DNA from: UBA7985 sp002690455
Lineage (GTDB): Bacteria; Pseudomonadota; Alphaproteobacteria; UBA7985
NCBI GenBank assembly: GCA_965662775.1
Contig: CBFIIW010000004.1
Span: 1 to 64,000, forward strand
DNA: 64,000 bases
Direction of reading: 5' to 3'
Part shown: piece by piece, positions 17,701 to 27,058 of the stretch
Layout of the letters: each line of letters starts with the position of its first letter
Numbering within the stretch: position 1 is the stretch's first letter
The notes under the pieces: model-generated
What the model was told of the DNA's origin: nothing
The model's input: only the letters and a program-made list of their open reading frames with translations
Database searches by the model: none
Position numbers and translations under genes: made by a program

Positions 17701-18210
17701 GTGGCGTTTGCCCGAAAATCCGCCTATGACCTTGGGCCAAACCTTTATGCAGGCTTGAGAGGGCGAAGCAGCATGGAAATTCCCGTCTGGCAGTTTGTTC
17801 GGATTATGGTCGCGTGTGAAAAGCGCCCGACCTCACGCCTGCTCGCTGCCAATGCAGACTCCTGGTCGGAGCTCGACGAGGCCCTGACCGGTTTGGCGCA
17901 GTCGGATTTCGATGCCTATTCACACCTGATGATGCACACCAACGTACACATTGAGGCTCCGAACCCGATCGAACTGCGTCGCGTGCTCGACAGCCTGCTT
18001 CGCGATCTCAAACTTGCCAAGCGCAGAACACGTGCAGGCTCAACTGAACGCACCGATCTGGAGTTCGAAATCAGCGAGTTGCAGGGGTTGCTGGAAAAGT
18101 TGGGAGGACGGGTCAGTGATGAAGAACGAGACAGCAGCAGCAAACGCGCCGGAGCAGGCAGGCCAGTCGGACGCGGTCAACGAAACAGCGCGCCCAACAA
18201 GGGTCGCTGA
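17701..18210 (+). CDS. Hypothetical protein
   Basis: Open frame of 169 codons from a GTG, with an alternative ATG at 17773 (MEIPVWQFVRI). It is predicted helical, with a charged segment (LLRDLKLAKRRTRAG, then EFEISELQGLLEKLGG) that could form a short coiled coil, and a Gly/Arg/Ser-rich tail. No family recognised. Its last 92 nt overlap the start of the broken GFA gene in another frame. It follows the amidotransferase by 20 nt, so it may be in the same transcript. Confidence 0.5.
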   Translation: MAFARKSAYDLGPNLYAGLRGRSSMEIPVWQFVRIMVACEKRPTSRLLAANADSWSELDEALTGLAQSDFDAYSHLMMHTNVHIEAPNPIELRRVLDSLLRDLKLAKRRTRAGSTERTDLEFEISELQGLLEKLGGRVSDEERDSSSKRAGAGRPVGRGQRNSAPNKGR

Positions 18211-18727
18211 TAAGACCCTCACAGGTGGCTGTGCCTGTGGAGGCACACGATGGCGGGTAGAAGCCTGAACGGCGATGGCGCCGGTAGTGGCCTGCCACTG
18301 TCGACAGTGCAACCAGATGAGCAGTCATACGCTGGCCGCGACCAGCGTGGCCCAGAGCGGGCTGAGCTGGACCCGGGACGGCACCTTGACCTGGTACCAG
18401 AGTTCCGAGTTCGCCGAGCGGGGGTTCTGCGGCACCTGCGGATGCAATATCAGCTGGCGGCTTTCGGACGCGAGAACGCGTGAAAAGGTGGCGCTCATGG
18501 CTGGGAGTTTTGATGACCAGAGCAGCCTGCAACTGGAGCGACATATTTTCGTTAGTCACAAGCCCGATTACTATGAAATTGGCGACGACCTGCCCCGATT
18601 TAAGGACAGCGACTCAGCCGAAATGGCTAACCTCCCAGGGGTGCCACAGCCTATGGGGCCGCACCGGTCTCGGACTTGCTCGCAGATGCGGGTGAGGCTG
18701 CAGGCAGGGGCGACGTCCTCCGCGTAA
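18119..18727 (+). pseudogene. GFA-family (glutathione-dependent formaldehyde-activating/CENP-V) gene with in-frame TGA
   Basis: Read in one frame from the ATG at 18119 (good GGGAGG upstream), this encodes LTGGCACGGTRWRVEA, then TGA at 18266-18268, then TAMAPVVACHCRQCNQMSSHTL, RGFCGTCGCNISWRL and a normal GFA C-terminus. The zinc motifs CAC, CHCRQC and CGTCGC of the family are split between the two halves. The stop falls where no Cys is expected, so selenocysteine is unlikely. Either a true pseudogene, a recent nonsense change, or a sequence error. The tail overlaps the convergent DMT gene. Confidence 0.72.
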
Positions 18728-19631
18728 CCACAAGCACCCCGGCGCCCACCAGGATCGCCATGCCCATAAGGCTGAAACCATCGAGCACTTCATCGAGGAA
18801 GATGTAGCCGATCAGACCAGCAAAGATCAGGTACGAATATTCTAATGTCGCGATCAGTACGGTCTGCCCGATCTGATAGGCCAGCGCCAGTAGTACGGTC
18901 AGCCCACAAATGAGTACAGCCATGACAATAATGGCTATCCAGTCTTGTGCGCTCATCTCAGCCCAAGGGCGGAGCATGAAGGGCGAATGATCGACCCAGG
19001 CCGAAGGCGGTGGCGTGAAAGTCAGTCCCAGCACCAAAACACCGCTGATGATCAGTAGGATAAGGTTAAGCGACAAGGCAACTCCCAGCGTGTTGCTCTG
19101 CTGCAACCGCGCCCTGGTCAGCACGGCGGCCAGGGAGTAGCAAAGCCCTGCAATCACCGGCAGGAAGATGGCGGGCTGGAACACACTCGTGCCGGGGCGT
19201 GAGACCACCAGAACCCCAATAAAACCAAGCGCAACCCCACCCCAGCCCCGCAGCCCGACCCGGTCGCGCAGAAACAATGCCGACATCAGCGCCGTAAAGA
19301 TCGGCGCAATGAAAAATGCCGCGCCCATGACCGCGAGCTTGAGATAGGGAAAGCTCATGTACATGAACAAGTACATAAGCAGCACCAGCACCGAGCGCAG
19401 CATAACCCACGGGTCGCCCAGGGCAATGAATGCAGGCTTCAGTCCCTGCCCTGGCACGCTAACGGACAATGCCAGCAACAGCCCGAGTACAAAGGGCGAG
19501 CGGGTCAGAAACAGTTGCCAAAGGCTGAGGTCGCCCATGTAAACCTTGATCATTGCATCGGCGATGGCCATCAGCAGAACGGCCGTTAGAATAGCGAAAC
19601 CACCGCCGAGATTGTTGTTCACCTTCACCAA
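18651..19631 (-). CDS. DMT/EamA-family transporter
   Basis: 326-residue integral membrane protein with about ten hydrophobic helices arranged as two EamA repeats (first from FAILTAVLLMAIADAMIKVY, second from LPVIAGLCYSLAAVLTRARL). The second repeat ends GLIGYIFLDEVLDGFSLMGMAILVGAGVLVV. The C-terminus is a short Ser/Ala-rich tail. Drug/metabolite transporters of this kind export amino acids, metabolites or drugs; substrate not predictable. Its 3' end overlaps the broken GFA gene by 77 nt convergently. Confidence 0.9.
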   Translation of the reverse strand: MVKVNNNLGGGFAILTAVLLMAIADAMIKVYMGDLSLWQLFLTRSPFVLGLLLALSVSVPGQGLKPAFIALGDPWVMLRSVLVLLMYLFMYMSFPYLKLAVMGAAFFIAPIFTALMSALFLRDRVGLRGWGGVALGFIGVLVVSRPGTSVFQPAIFLPVIAGLCYSLAAVLTRARLQQSNTLGVALSLNLILLIISGVLVLGLTFTPPPSAWVDHSPFMLRPWAEMSAQDWIAIIVMAVLICGLTVLLALAYQIGQTVLIATLEYSYLIFAGLIGYIFLDEVLDGFSLMGMAILVGAGVLVVTRRTSPLPAASPASASKSETGAAP

Positions 19632-19825
19632 CTCCTCATGCTTCGTCGACAGTCCCGAGCGTAAGCCTAAGCCTAAAGTCTGCCATAGGTCTGAGCATCG
19701 GCAAAAAGGGTATTCACCGAATGCTTGAACGGTCTGCTTCGATCACAGCCGCTTCCGGGCTGTAACGGCTTTGGGTGCAACTGTTAACAAGTAGGCCTGC
19801 CTTTCGGGCTGCGCCCACATCCAGA

Positions 19826-20608
19826 TTAGCCTGCGTTGGGCAAGAGGCCCAAAATATCCGTGAGCAGCGCTAGCGCTGAAACTGCGATCATCACGCCAGT
19901 CAGTCGCTTGAAGAAAGCTGTGCTGACCCGATGCACAATCGTCTGCCCCACCGTAACACCAACGAACGTCGCCACTGATCCGAGGCTCAATGTGTAAACC
20001 GGAGAGGCTGGGATAGCATTGGCCAGAAACGCCAGCTCTTGGCCCAGAGCGAAAGCAACGCAACCCAAAATCACCCGCACCACAGAAACCGAAAGAAAAA
20101 CAATGGCAAACACACCAACGAAGGCTTCCTGTGGCAGCCGCAGCGTGTTGAAGTGCACCACCAGAGGCGGGCCGGGGATATTGACTGTTGCCTGCAGCAG
20201 GCCGGCGAGTGTGCCTGCCACCCGGCCATCTGCCGTCCAGCCCACGCCGCGAGTCGCGAGATGCGGCCAGAATACAGAAATGAAGGCCTGCACGCAGATC
20301 AAGACGGCAAGTATCTTAAAGGCCAGTGGCGGCGCGATAAACAGCGCACCCAGACCGGCAACCAGCCCTACCATTAACCAAGGAATGACTGGCCAAAAGG
20401 CGCCCCAGGGAATGCTGCGACGGGTGAAGTAGGCCGTCGGGGCCGAGTTTACCGTCCCCCAGAAGGCCATCAGGAAAGCGACTTCCAAGGGGCTGAAAAA
20501 GATCATGGCCACCGGTGCTGAGATCAGGCCGTAACCAAAGCCAGCCAGCCGCTGCACAAAGGCAGCGAAAAAGACTGCAGCGAGTACGATGAGAAAACCC
20601 AGTTCCAT
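19826..20608 (-). CDS. TauE/SafE-family sulfite exporter-like permease
   Basis: 260-residue membrane protein with about eight helices. The N-terminal FVQRLAGFGYGLISAP and the mid-protein LAGLLQATVNIPGPPLVVHF are typical of the TauE/SafE (DUF81) family. Members are proposed to export sulfite, sulfoacetate or other organic anions. It is divergent from pepA by 169 bp. No sulfonate genes are nearby, so the substrate stays open. Confidence 0.9.
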   Translation of the reverse strand: MELGFLIVLAAVFFAAFVQRLAGFGYGLISAPVAMIFFSPLEVAFLMAFWGTVNSAPTAYFTRRSIPWGAFWPVIPWLMVGLVAGLGALFIAPPLAFKILAVLICVQAFISVFWPHLATRGVGWTADGRVAGTLAGLLQATVNIPGPPLVVHFNTLRLPQEAFVGVFAIVFLSVSVVRVILGCVAFALGQELAFLANAIPASPVYTLSLGSVATFVGVTVGQTIVHRVSTAFFKRLTGVMIAVSALALLTDILGLLPNAG

Positions 20609-20777
20609 AGCACCACGTTCCGCCCTGGTTCTCGAAAGTCAAAACGGTATTCTTGGTTTGCTGCCCTGCACGCTTGCGCTTTGAGGCGAGCGGCTTAGGT
20701 TGGGGCTCGTTGTAAGACCAGTCACCACAGGAACGGTGCGTTGCGTTGTCTGTGGTCGATCAGGAAGGAAAATACTC

Positions 20778-22286
20778 ATGACGCCTGCGTCTATGCCCTC
20801 GATTTCTCTGAGCTCTGTACCTGAAAGCTTCCCCGGCGCCCTTGCCCTGACTGTGGTCGAGGACAAGCCCTGGTCTGGAAGGCTGGCCACATTGGATGAG
20901 GCCAGCGGAGGTGCCATCCGGCGGGCGGCTGAGGCGGGCCGGTTCAGAGGCGAGAAAGGTAAGATCCAACTGGTGCTGGGGGCCGGTGAAGGCCTGCCGG
21001 CACGGATCGTACTCTGCGGCATGGGTAAGGAAAGCCCCAGCCTACTCGATCTAAATCGTGCGGGCGCGCAGATGCTCGCCACGGTGGCAACTTCGGGTGA
21101 CGAAAGCCTGTACATTCTGCCCCACGATGCAAACGCAGCAACCGCGGCCCTGCTGGTTGAGGGAGCCGCGATGCGCTCCTACCGCTTCGATGGTTACCGC
21201 ACCAGACTCAAGGATGAACAACGCCAGTCTGTGACGTCGATTGTGGGGCTGTGTGATAATCCTTCCAGCGCGGCCGCAGATGACAATCTGGCGCAGGCTG
21301 CTGGGCGGCTGGCCGGGCACTACCTGGCCCGCGACCTAAAACATGAGCCGGCCAATGTTCTCCACCCCATGGCCTTTGCTGAACGGGTTCGGGCTGAGCT
21401 GGAACCGCTGGGGGTTGAAGTGACTCTTATCGATGAAGCACGGATGAAGAAGGAGGGCTGGGGATCGCTTCTAGGTGTCGGGCAGGGATCTATCCGAGAC
21501 AGCGTGGTTGTTGCCATGCACTGGAAGGGGGCGAGTGGCGGCGTCCACAAAGACCCAATTTGCTTTGTCGGCAAGGGCGTTTGTTTCGACACGGGCGGCA
21601 TATCGCTTAAGCCTGCGGGCGGAATGGAAGACATGAAGTGGGACATGGGCGGAGCTGCGGCGGTCTCGGGTTTGATGAAAACTCTCGCCACCCGCAAGGC
21701 AAAGGCCAACGTGGTCGGCCTGATCGGCCTGGTGGAAAACATGCCCGATGGTAACGCCCAACGCCCCGGCGATATCGTCACTTCGCTTTCGGGGCAGACC
21801 ATCCAGGTTCTGAATACTGACGCGGAAGGGCGGTTGGTTCTTGCGGACGTGCTATGGCATGCGCAAGAGCAGTACCGACCGAGATTCATTGTGGATCTTG
21901 CGACCCTCACCGGCGCCATGCTGGTGGCGCTGGGCATGGAGAAAGCAGGGCTATTTTCCAATGACGATGAATTGGCTGCGCAGATCCACGACGCGTCTGA
22001 GGCAACGGGCGAATACGTTTGGCGGATGCCGCTGGGCGAAGAATATAACAAGATGCTCGATAGCAAAGAGGCCGACATGCGCAACATCAGCGCAGGACGC
22101 TGGGGCGGCTCAATTACCGCGGCCTGTTTCCTGGAACGGTTTATCCAAAAGGACCAGAAATGGGCGCACATGGATGTTGCAGGTGTCGTTTGGGCAGACA
22201 AGGCGAAGCCAATGGTCGGCACAGGCGCAACGGGGTTTGCAGTGCGCTCGCTGAACAAACTAGTGCAGGATCACTACGAGGGCTGA
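20778..22286 (+). CDS. pepA: Leucyl aminopeptidase (M17)
   Basis: 502-residue two-metal cytosolic aminopeptidase that removes N-terminal residues from peptides. Visible: EPANVLHPMAFAERV, the metal/catalytic segment FVGKGVCFDTGGISLKPAG, KWDMGGAAAVSG, and the M17 signature NTDAEGRLVLADVL, followed by ATLTGAMLVALG. The ATG at 20778 has GGAAGGAAAA upstream; an in-frame extension to 20700 lacks a ribosome site. Length is normal. The downstream gene is convergent. Confidence 0.95.
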   Translation: MTPASMPSISLSSVPESFPGALALTVVEDKPWSGRLATLDEASGGAIRRAAEAGRFRGEKGKIQLVLGAGEGLPARIVLCGMGKESPSLLDLNRAGAQMLATVATSGDESLYILPHDANAATAALLVEGAAMRSYRFDGYRTRLKDEQRQSVTSIVGLCDNPSSAAADDNLAQAAGRLAGHYLARDLKHEPANVLHPMAFAERVRAELEPLGVEVTLIDEARMKKEGWGSLLGVGQGSIRDSVVVAMHWKGASGGVHKDPICFVGKGVCFDTGGISLKPAGGMEDMKWDMGGAAAVSGLMKTLATRKAKANVVGLIGLVENMPDGNAQRPGDIVTSLSGQTIQVLNTDAEGRLVLADVLWHAQEQYRPRFIVDLATLTGAMLVALGMEKAGLFSNDDELAAQIHDASEATGEYVWRMPLGEEYNKMLDSKEADMRNISAGRWGGSITAACFLERFIQKDQKWAHMDVAGVVWADKAKPMVGTGATGFAVRSLNKLVQDHYEG

Positions 22287-22405
22287 TGCGCATGGGAATT
22301 GCGGAGCGGGCGGCAGAGTCTCGATGGGCAAAGATTTGACGGCTCTGGTGAAATGAGCCGTTAGGGTAACGCCGACTGGCCCGCGCCCAACCATTCGGAA
22401 GCTGT

Positions 22406-23434
22406 TCAGAGCGCAAAGATCCAAACCTGTCCATCGGCACCGGCAAATAGGACCCGGCCACGGGGCCACTCGACCGCCCCGTAAAGCCCTCGCAGAGGTG
22501 CATCGGTTGAGATGCCATCACAGACGATTGCTCCCTCGCCATAGAGCAGGCGACTCCCGTTCGACAGGATCAACGACCCAGGCCCGCTGCTTTCGCAGTG
22601 CCACTCAATCAACTGTCGGCGCGCCATGATCGGATCGACTACCCAAGCACGCCGATCGACCCCAAAGGCCAGCAAACGTCGGTCATCCCATGGCTTCAGC
22701 GACCAGACTGCGAAACCATCGTCAAACACCGGCGTCCCAAAATTTCCGGTAATGGGATCGAATTCAGCCAGCGGGCCAATGTCAGCGGCCTTTGCCCCTG
22801 TCTTCGGGCAGCCGTACCACGCCTGCCCGAGACGCTCGAGGCTGGCCACACCGTTGATTTTGCGCGGTTGCGCCTCTGGCGCCGACCAATGGTAAAGCGC
22901 GCGCTCGTAGCCCAAGGCAAAGGCACCGGCGGCCTCACCCCACCAAAAGGCCGTGATCGGCTTCTTTGGTCCAAACAGACAGAGGGCCTCTGACCATACC
23001 GCCGCGCTATCCCCAAGCGCTGCACCGGGTTTGCTCTCCTCCGTCGCATCAGGGCCCTCAGGCTTAGCCTGACTGAGACACTCATCCCGCACCCAGGCCC
23101 GCAAGCAGCCGTCGCCGCCGGCCGTCCAAATGAGATGTGCGCTTGCATCTGCCTTACCAGTCCAGTCAGTTTCCCTTCCCGCCTGTAGAACGTTGACCGC
23201 GCCCGCGTGCGCCGTCCAGCGGCCGACTTCCTGCAGGTCATGGTCCAATTCCACAACCTCGCCGTTCATGCCGGCGACCAGCAGTGTTTCCTGCGGGCTC
23301 CGCTGTAGTTTCACGCTCTGGCTCTGGCTCTGGCTCTGGCCCTCGCTCTCCCTGCAGACGAAAGCCGGACTCAGACATAACGTAAGCGCCCATTTACTGA
23401 AGACCCGTGTCGCGCCAACGCACAAAAGCTCCAC
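22406..23434 (-). CDS. Beta-propeller/WD40-like protein
   Basis: 342 residues built of repeated short strands that resemble WD40 or PQQ-like blades: TLLVAGMNGEVVELD, HLIWTAGGDGCLRAW, GAFALGYERALYHWS, RLLAFGVDRRAWVVD, RVLFAGADGQVWIFA. I count at least five blades. The GTG start at 23434 has AGAGGAA upstream and the N-terminus has a hydrophobic stretch that might be a signal. Residues 33-40 are a Gln-Ser run encoded by four hexamers (bases 23315-23338). No enzyme motif; likely a protein-interaction module. Confidence 0.65.
   Translation of the reverse strand: MELLCVGATRVFSKWALTLCLSPAFVCRESEGQSQSQSQSVKLQRSPQETLLVAGMNGEVVELDHDLQEVGRWTAHAGAVNVLQAGRETDWTGKADASAHLIWTAGGDGCLRAWVRDECLSQAKPEGPDATEESKPGAALGDSAAVWSEALCLFGPKKPITAFWWGEAAGAFALGYERALYHWSAPEAQPRKINGVASLERLGQAWYGCPKTGAKAADIGPLAEFDPITGNFGTPVFDDGFAVWSLKPWDDRRLLAFGVDRRAWVVDPIMARRQLIEWHCESSGPGSLILSNGSRLLYGEGAIVCDGISTDAPLRGLYGAVEWPRGRVLFAGADGQVWIFAL
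23315..23338 (-). repeat. In-frame hexanucleotide repeat, 4 units
   Basis: Four perfect copies of GCTCTG on the plus strand (CAGAGC on the coding strand) give a Gln-Ser repeat near the N-terminus of the beta-propeller-like protein. As a multiple of three it changes length without shifting frame. Confidence 0.85.
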
Positions 23435-23541
23435 GCCGCAATTTCCTCTATGCTACCTGAGCGTCAGGGCGCTCACCCCTGACTAACCGCGCACGTCAAA
23501 GTCGCGCAACCGCCTCGAGCAAACACCGCGCACACGCCTTT

Positions 23542-23577
23542 GCCCGACCACTTGGCCCGACCACTTGGCCCGACCAC
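23542..23577. repeat. Tandem 13-bp repeat, about 2.8 units
   Basis: GCCCGACCACTTG occurs twice in direct succession, followed by a third partial copy (GCCCGACCAC). It lies in the 327-bp gap between the divergent beta-propeller gene and mttB (23435-23761), about 185 bp before the mttB start. Apart from this and an mttB ribosome site I see nothing else in that gap. Confidence 0.8.
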
Positions 23578-23761
23578 ACTACACACTCCCGAGCCTGCCG
23601 TCTGGAAGCCTCCGCAAGATCGGCCTACAGGGGATCAGACCACCCATCAAAACTGCATGACGTGGGGGCGGTCAAACGGCAGTCCAAGGCGGAAGTGGAA
23701 TAGTTCTTCGCCGCAAGACGACACACAAAGGATTCACGCCCCCAAACGAGGAGCCTTGCTC

Positions 23762-25336
23762 ATGACCGCAGTTGAACAAACCGGCGGCCGTCGCGGTAGT
23801 CGTGGCAGCCGTCGCGCCGAGCGAACCGGTGCCCCAACATCTATCGAGCAACTTGCTGTCATCGACCGTCAGCTTGCCGACGTCAACGTGCTCTCCGAAG
23901 AGGGCCTGTCATTGATCGAGGCCAACGCCGACACCATCCTGCAGGAAATTGGTATCAACATCTCCGAAGATGCCTTCGCCATTGAAAAGTGGCGAGCCCA
24001 GGGCGCTGATATCACCTTGGCGGAGGGGAAGACCGACACCGCCCGGATCCGTTTCCCCAAAGGGATGCTCCGAGAACTCTGCAAAACCGCGCCTTCCTCG
24101 TTTGTTCAACACGCCCGCAATCCTGCACGCAATGTGGAAATCGGTGGCAAGCGCACGGTGTTCGCGCCAGTCTACGGCCCGCCCTTCTACCGGTCTTATG
24201 ACGAAGGCAGACGCTACGCCACGCTTGGCGACTTCGAAACGCTGGTGAAGCTGACCTATATGTCCCCTGCGCTGCATCACTCGGGCGGCACCATCTGCGA
24301 ACCTGTTGATGTGCCAGTGAACAAGCGTCATTTCGACATGGTCTACAGTCACTTCAAATACAGCGACAAGCCGATCATGGGTTCGGTGACGGCACCGGAA
24401 CGGGCGCAGGATACGGTCGACCTATGCAAGCTGGTCTTCGGCGCAGACTTCGTCGACCAGAATTGCGTGACCACCAGTCTGATCAACGTTAACTCGCCCC
24501 TGACCTATGATGGGATTATGAACGGCGCTCTGCGGGTCTACGCGGAGAACAATCAGGCCTGTATCGTGTCACCCTTCTTGATTTCCGGTGCAATGGCGCC
24601 TGTCTCACCGGCGGGGGTAATGACGCAGTGCTTGGCCGAAGCCATGACCGGCATCGCCTATGGTCAGTTGATTCGGCCAGGTTCACCGGTAATCTTCGGT
24701 ACTTTTGCAGCGTCGATGTCGATGGCTTCCGGCGCGCCAACCTTTGGCACGCCAGAACCAGCGCTGATCACGATGGGAATGGCACAGTTGGCTCGGCGCA
24801 TGAACCTACCCTTCCGCTCGGGCGGTTCACTCAATGCCTCCAAAGTACCAGACGCTCAGGCGGCCTATGAGACCATGATGTCGATCCTCCCGGCTGTGGG
24901 TGCAGGGGTCAACTTCATGCTGCATTCGGCGGGCTGGCTGGAAGGCGGGTTGGTGTCCTGCCCGGAAAAACTAGTAATGGACGCTGATCAACTGGCCATG
25001 ATCCATATTATGCAAGGTGGCGTAGACCTGTCAGCCAACGGTCAGGCCATGGACGCCATTGCAGAAGTCGGCCCAAGTGGCCATTTCCTCGGCTGTGACC
25101 ATACCAACCGCAATTATCAGACGGCATTTTACGAGTCTAAACTGTCCAATTCAGCCTCCTTTGAGCAGTGGGAAATCGAAGGCTCGCAAGACATGTATCA
25201 GCGTGCGAACACCCGTTGGAAACAGATGATTAAGGATTATGACGCCGTCGCCCCTGCGCTTGACGCCGGCGTAGACGAAGCGCTAACAACCTTCATCCGG
25301 AACCGGAAAGATTCGATGCCCGATGCCTTGTACTGA
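23762..25336 (+). CDS. MttB-family (non-pyrrolysine) methylamine methyltransferase
   Basis: 524-residue TIM-barrel protein of the trimethylamine methyltransferase (MttB) superfamily. Recognisable stretches are FAPVYGPPFYRSYDEGRRYATL, HHSGGTICEPVDVP, SHFKYSDKPIMGSVTAPERA and FRSGGSLNASKVPDAQAAYE. No in-frame amber codon interrupts it, so it is the non-pyrrolysine group; some of these demethylate glycine betaine or other quaternary amines by methyl transfer to a corrinoid protein. The ATG at 23762 follows GAGGAG. No corrinoid protein is in the window, but a RamA-like activator and soxBDAG are within 14 kb. Substrate unknown. Confidence 0.9.
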   Translation: MTAVEQTGGRRGSRGSRRAERTGAPTSIEQLAVIDRQLADVNVLSEEGLSLIEANADTILQEIGINISEDAFAIEKWRAQGADITLAEGKTDTARIRFPKGMLRELCKTAPSSFVQHARNPARNVEIGGKRTVFAPVYGPPFYRSYDEGRRYATLGDFETLVKLTYMSPALHHSGGTICEPVDVPVNKRHFDMVYSHFKYSDKPIMGSVTAPERAQDTVDLCKLVFGADFVDQNCVTTSLINVNSPLTYDGIMNGALRVYAENNQACIVSPFLISGAMAPVSPAGVMTQCLAEAMTGIAYGQLIRPGSPVIFGTFAASMSMASGAPTFGTPEPALITMGMAQLARRMNLPFRSGGSLNASKVPDAQAAYETMMSILPAVGAGVNFMLHSAGWLEGGLVSCPEKLVMDADQLAMIHIMQGGVDLSANGQAMDAIAEVGPSGHFLGCDHTNRNYQTAFYESKLSNSASFEQWEIEGSQDMYQRANTRWKQMIKDYDAVAPALDAGVDEALTTFIRNRKDSMPDALY

Positions 25337-25574
25337 GGCTGGGCCGCCCAGTCCGGGCTGTTGAATCGGCTGAATGAAGCGCACCAGCAATATCACGGCA
25401 CCGCCCGCTTATGGGCTCGCCATCAAGCCCAAGCCACGACCGGGAACCTCAAGGCGCCCGATAACCTGACCGACCGCCTGCCCCTTTCCTGAACAGCGCG
25501 GATATGGTGCCTACCTGACACCCCTGCTGAAACGACATTGCCGTGCGCGGCATCGCTGTGAGAGCCTGTTGCCT

Positions 25575-26219
25575 ATGCTTGAAAGCCTCGCTACTCACCC
25601 GCTGATCGTTGGTGCTGTGTATTCGTTCATCGCTGCGATGACCCCTGGGCCAAATAACCTAATGCTGCTGTCCTCGGGCATGACTTTTGGGCTGCGACGA
25701 ACGCTGCCGCACATGTTCGGCGTCGCGGGCGGTTTTCTTGTCCTGATGACGATCGTAATCATTGGCGTCGGAGCCCTACTCGCCGCCATGCCCGCAGTTC
25801 GCTGGGCTTTGCTGCTCGCAGGCAGTACCTTCATGGCCTACCTCGCTTACCGGACCATGACAGCATCAACTGATCTGGAGCGCAATAAAGCCTCCCGGCC
25901 ACTGACTTTTCTTGAAGCATCAGCCTTTCAGGCCATCAATCCGAAGGGATGGGGCTACGCGATTTCCTATACCGCGATGATTGCAGGGCTGTCGGAAACC
26001 GGTGAGATTGGCTGGATGCTGGGCGTTGGTGCCGTTGCGGTATCACTCTCACCGAGTGCCTTCTCTTCTATGACTTGGGTGAGTCTGGGGCAGTTGATGT
26101 CGCGACTGATCGACGACCCGCGTCGAATTCGGTTGATCAACGTGTGCCTTGGGATGAGCTTGTTCCTCATGATCCCACTGATGTTCCTGAGCGAGTTGCA
26201 GGATATCCTTGGCCGCTAG
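25575..26219 (+). CDS. LysE-family amino-acid exporter
   Basis: About 214 residues with six hydrophobic helices. The N-terminal SFIAAMTPGPNNLMLLSSGMTFG is the LysE/RhtB signature. Also visible are MAYLAYRTMTA and FQAINPKGWGYA. Members export amino acids or derivatives. It lies 238 bp downstream of mttB on the same strand; a link to methylated amine use is only positional. TTG two codons before the ATG is an alternative start. Confidence 0.9.
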   Translation: MLESLATHPLIVGAVYSFIAAMTPGPNNLMLLSSGMTFGLRRTLPHMFGVAGGFLVLMTIVIIGVGALLAAMPAVRWALLLAGSTFMAYLAYRTMTASTDLERNKASRPLTFLEASAFQAINPKGWGYAISYTAMIAGLSETGEIGWMLGVGAVAVSLSPSAFSSMTWVSLGQLMSRLIDDPRRIRLINVCLGMSLFLMIPLMFLSELQDILGR

Positions 26220-26311
26220 GGGATCCTGAACCGCGCTTCTGGCCGGCAAGCCGAGACAATGTGACAACACTCCAAAATTAAGCCAAGAGGACCATACACG
26301 AGGGTTGAGAT

Positions 26312-26809
26312 CTAAAGGCCTGAGCGCTGTTCAAGGCCGTAGCGATCACCGTTTTCGATCCTCGCAACGGTGTAGCTGCAGTCTCCCAACGGGTCGAGCT
26401 GCATGCAGATTTTCAGGGCCCCACCGAAGCTGACAATATAACCACATCGGCTCCCGAACGCAGAGCGAACACAGCGTTGATCGGCCTGCTCATCGATAAA
26501 CCACTGGAGGCGCTCGACCAAACCGTCACGCTCAGTAAACCGCTCGCCACCAGCCTTGTAAAAAGTGGTCGACGTCACGGTGCTGTTGTCAAAATCGATA
26601 ACCCACGTCTTGTCTTCGGTCAGGTCCAGAATTTCAGCCGCCGACAGTGTGCGAACAACCACTTCCTGTTCGGGGGAATTCAGGGCCAGTGCCGTTGCAT
26701 GCAGACCCGGTGCCACAAGCCCGCAGAGCGAGACGGCAACAGCCCTCAGTGCCGGCAGCAGGCGAAAGCAAACAGGAACAGGTGAATATTCAGCAGGCGT
26801 TCGGTTCAT
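26312..26809 (-). CDS. Hypothetical exported protein
   Basis: 165 residues with an N-terminal hydrophobic stretch (about 17-45, RLLPALRAVAVSLCGLVAPGLHATALA) that looks like a signal peptide. The mature part has several Cys residues (CVRSAFGSRCGY, ICMQLDPLGDCSY) suited to disulfides in the periplasm. No family recognised. It is convergent with the LysE gene, and its coding strand matches the minus-strand sox genes, but 700 bp and another gene separate them. Confidence 0.6.
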   Translation of the reverse strand: MNRTPAEYSPVPVCFRLLPALRAVAVSLCGLVAPGLHATALALNSPEQEVVVRTLSAAEILDLTEDKTWVIDFDNSTVTSTTFYKAGGERFTERDGLVERLQWFIDEQADQRCVRSAFGSRCGYIVSFGGALKICMQLDPLGDCSYTVARIENGDRYGLEQRSGL

Positions 26810-26987
26810 AGTTCACGACCATAGGCGGAAAATTCGGCACTACAAGGCTCGGGCAGATGTTGGCCGGTTGGGTTAGGCGTAGCTTCGCTACACGAGCATA
26901 ATCGCGTCAGCCACGGCGCGGCCGCCGACACTCTCCCCTCGAACCACAATCAATTCACGGCTGGTTCAGTGGGAAAAGACCCATCTT

Positions 26988-27036
26988 GCGCCGACCTTGT
27001 CTCGACCGCTTCGCGGCCTTCGACAAGGCGTCGCGC
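26988..27036. repeat. REP-like palindromic module B, copy 1
   Basis: 49-bp stretch with nested arms: CCTTGTC/GACAAGG outside and GACCGC-TTC-GCGG inside. It matches 34763-34811 with one mismatch over its length. It lies in the gap between the hypothetical exported protein and the SCP2 gene. Confidence 0.75.
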
Positions 27037-27058
27037 GATTACGGTCTGTCGTCCAACA

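Noticed and set aside
18266..18268. TGA in the GFA gene as a selenocysteine codon
   Set aside because: The family has no Cys at that position and no SECIS-like hairpin was seen after it; a nonsense change is simpler.
21320..22258. Minus-strand open frame opposite pepA
   Set aside because: Antisense to the M17 signature region; no domain seen.
22339..22361. Hairpin ACGGCTC/GAGCCGT after pepA as terminator
   Set aside because: Stem of 7 bp but followed by TAGGG with no T-run; evidence too weak.
23762..25336. MttB homologue as a pyrrolysine protein
   Set aside because: The frame has no amber codon, and no pyl genes are in the window.
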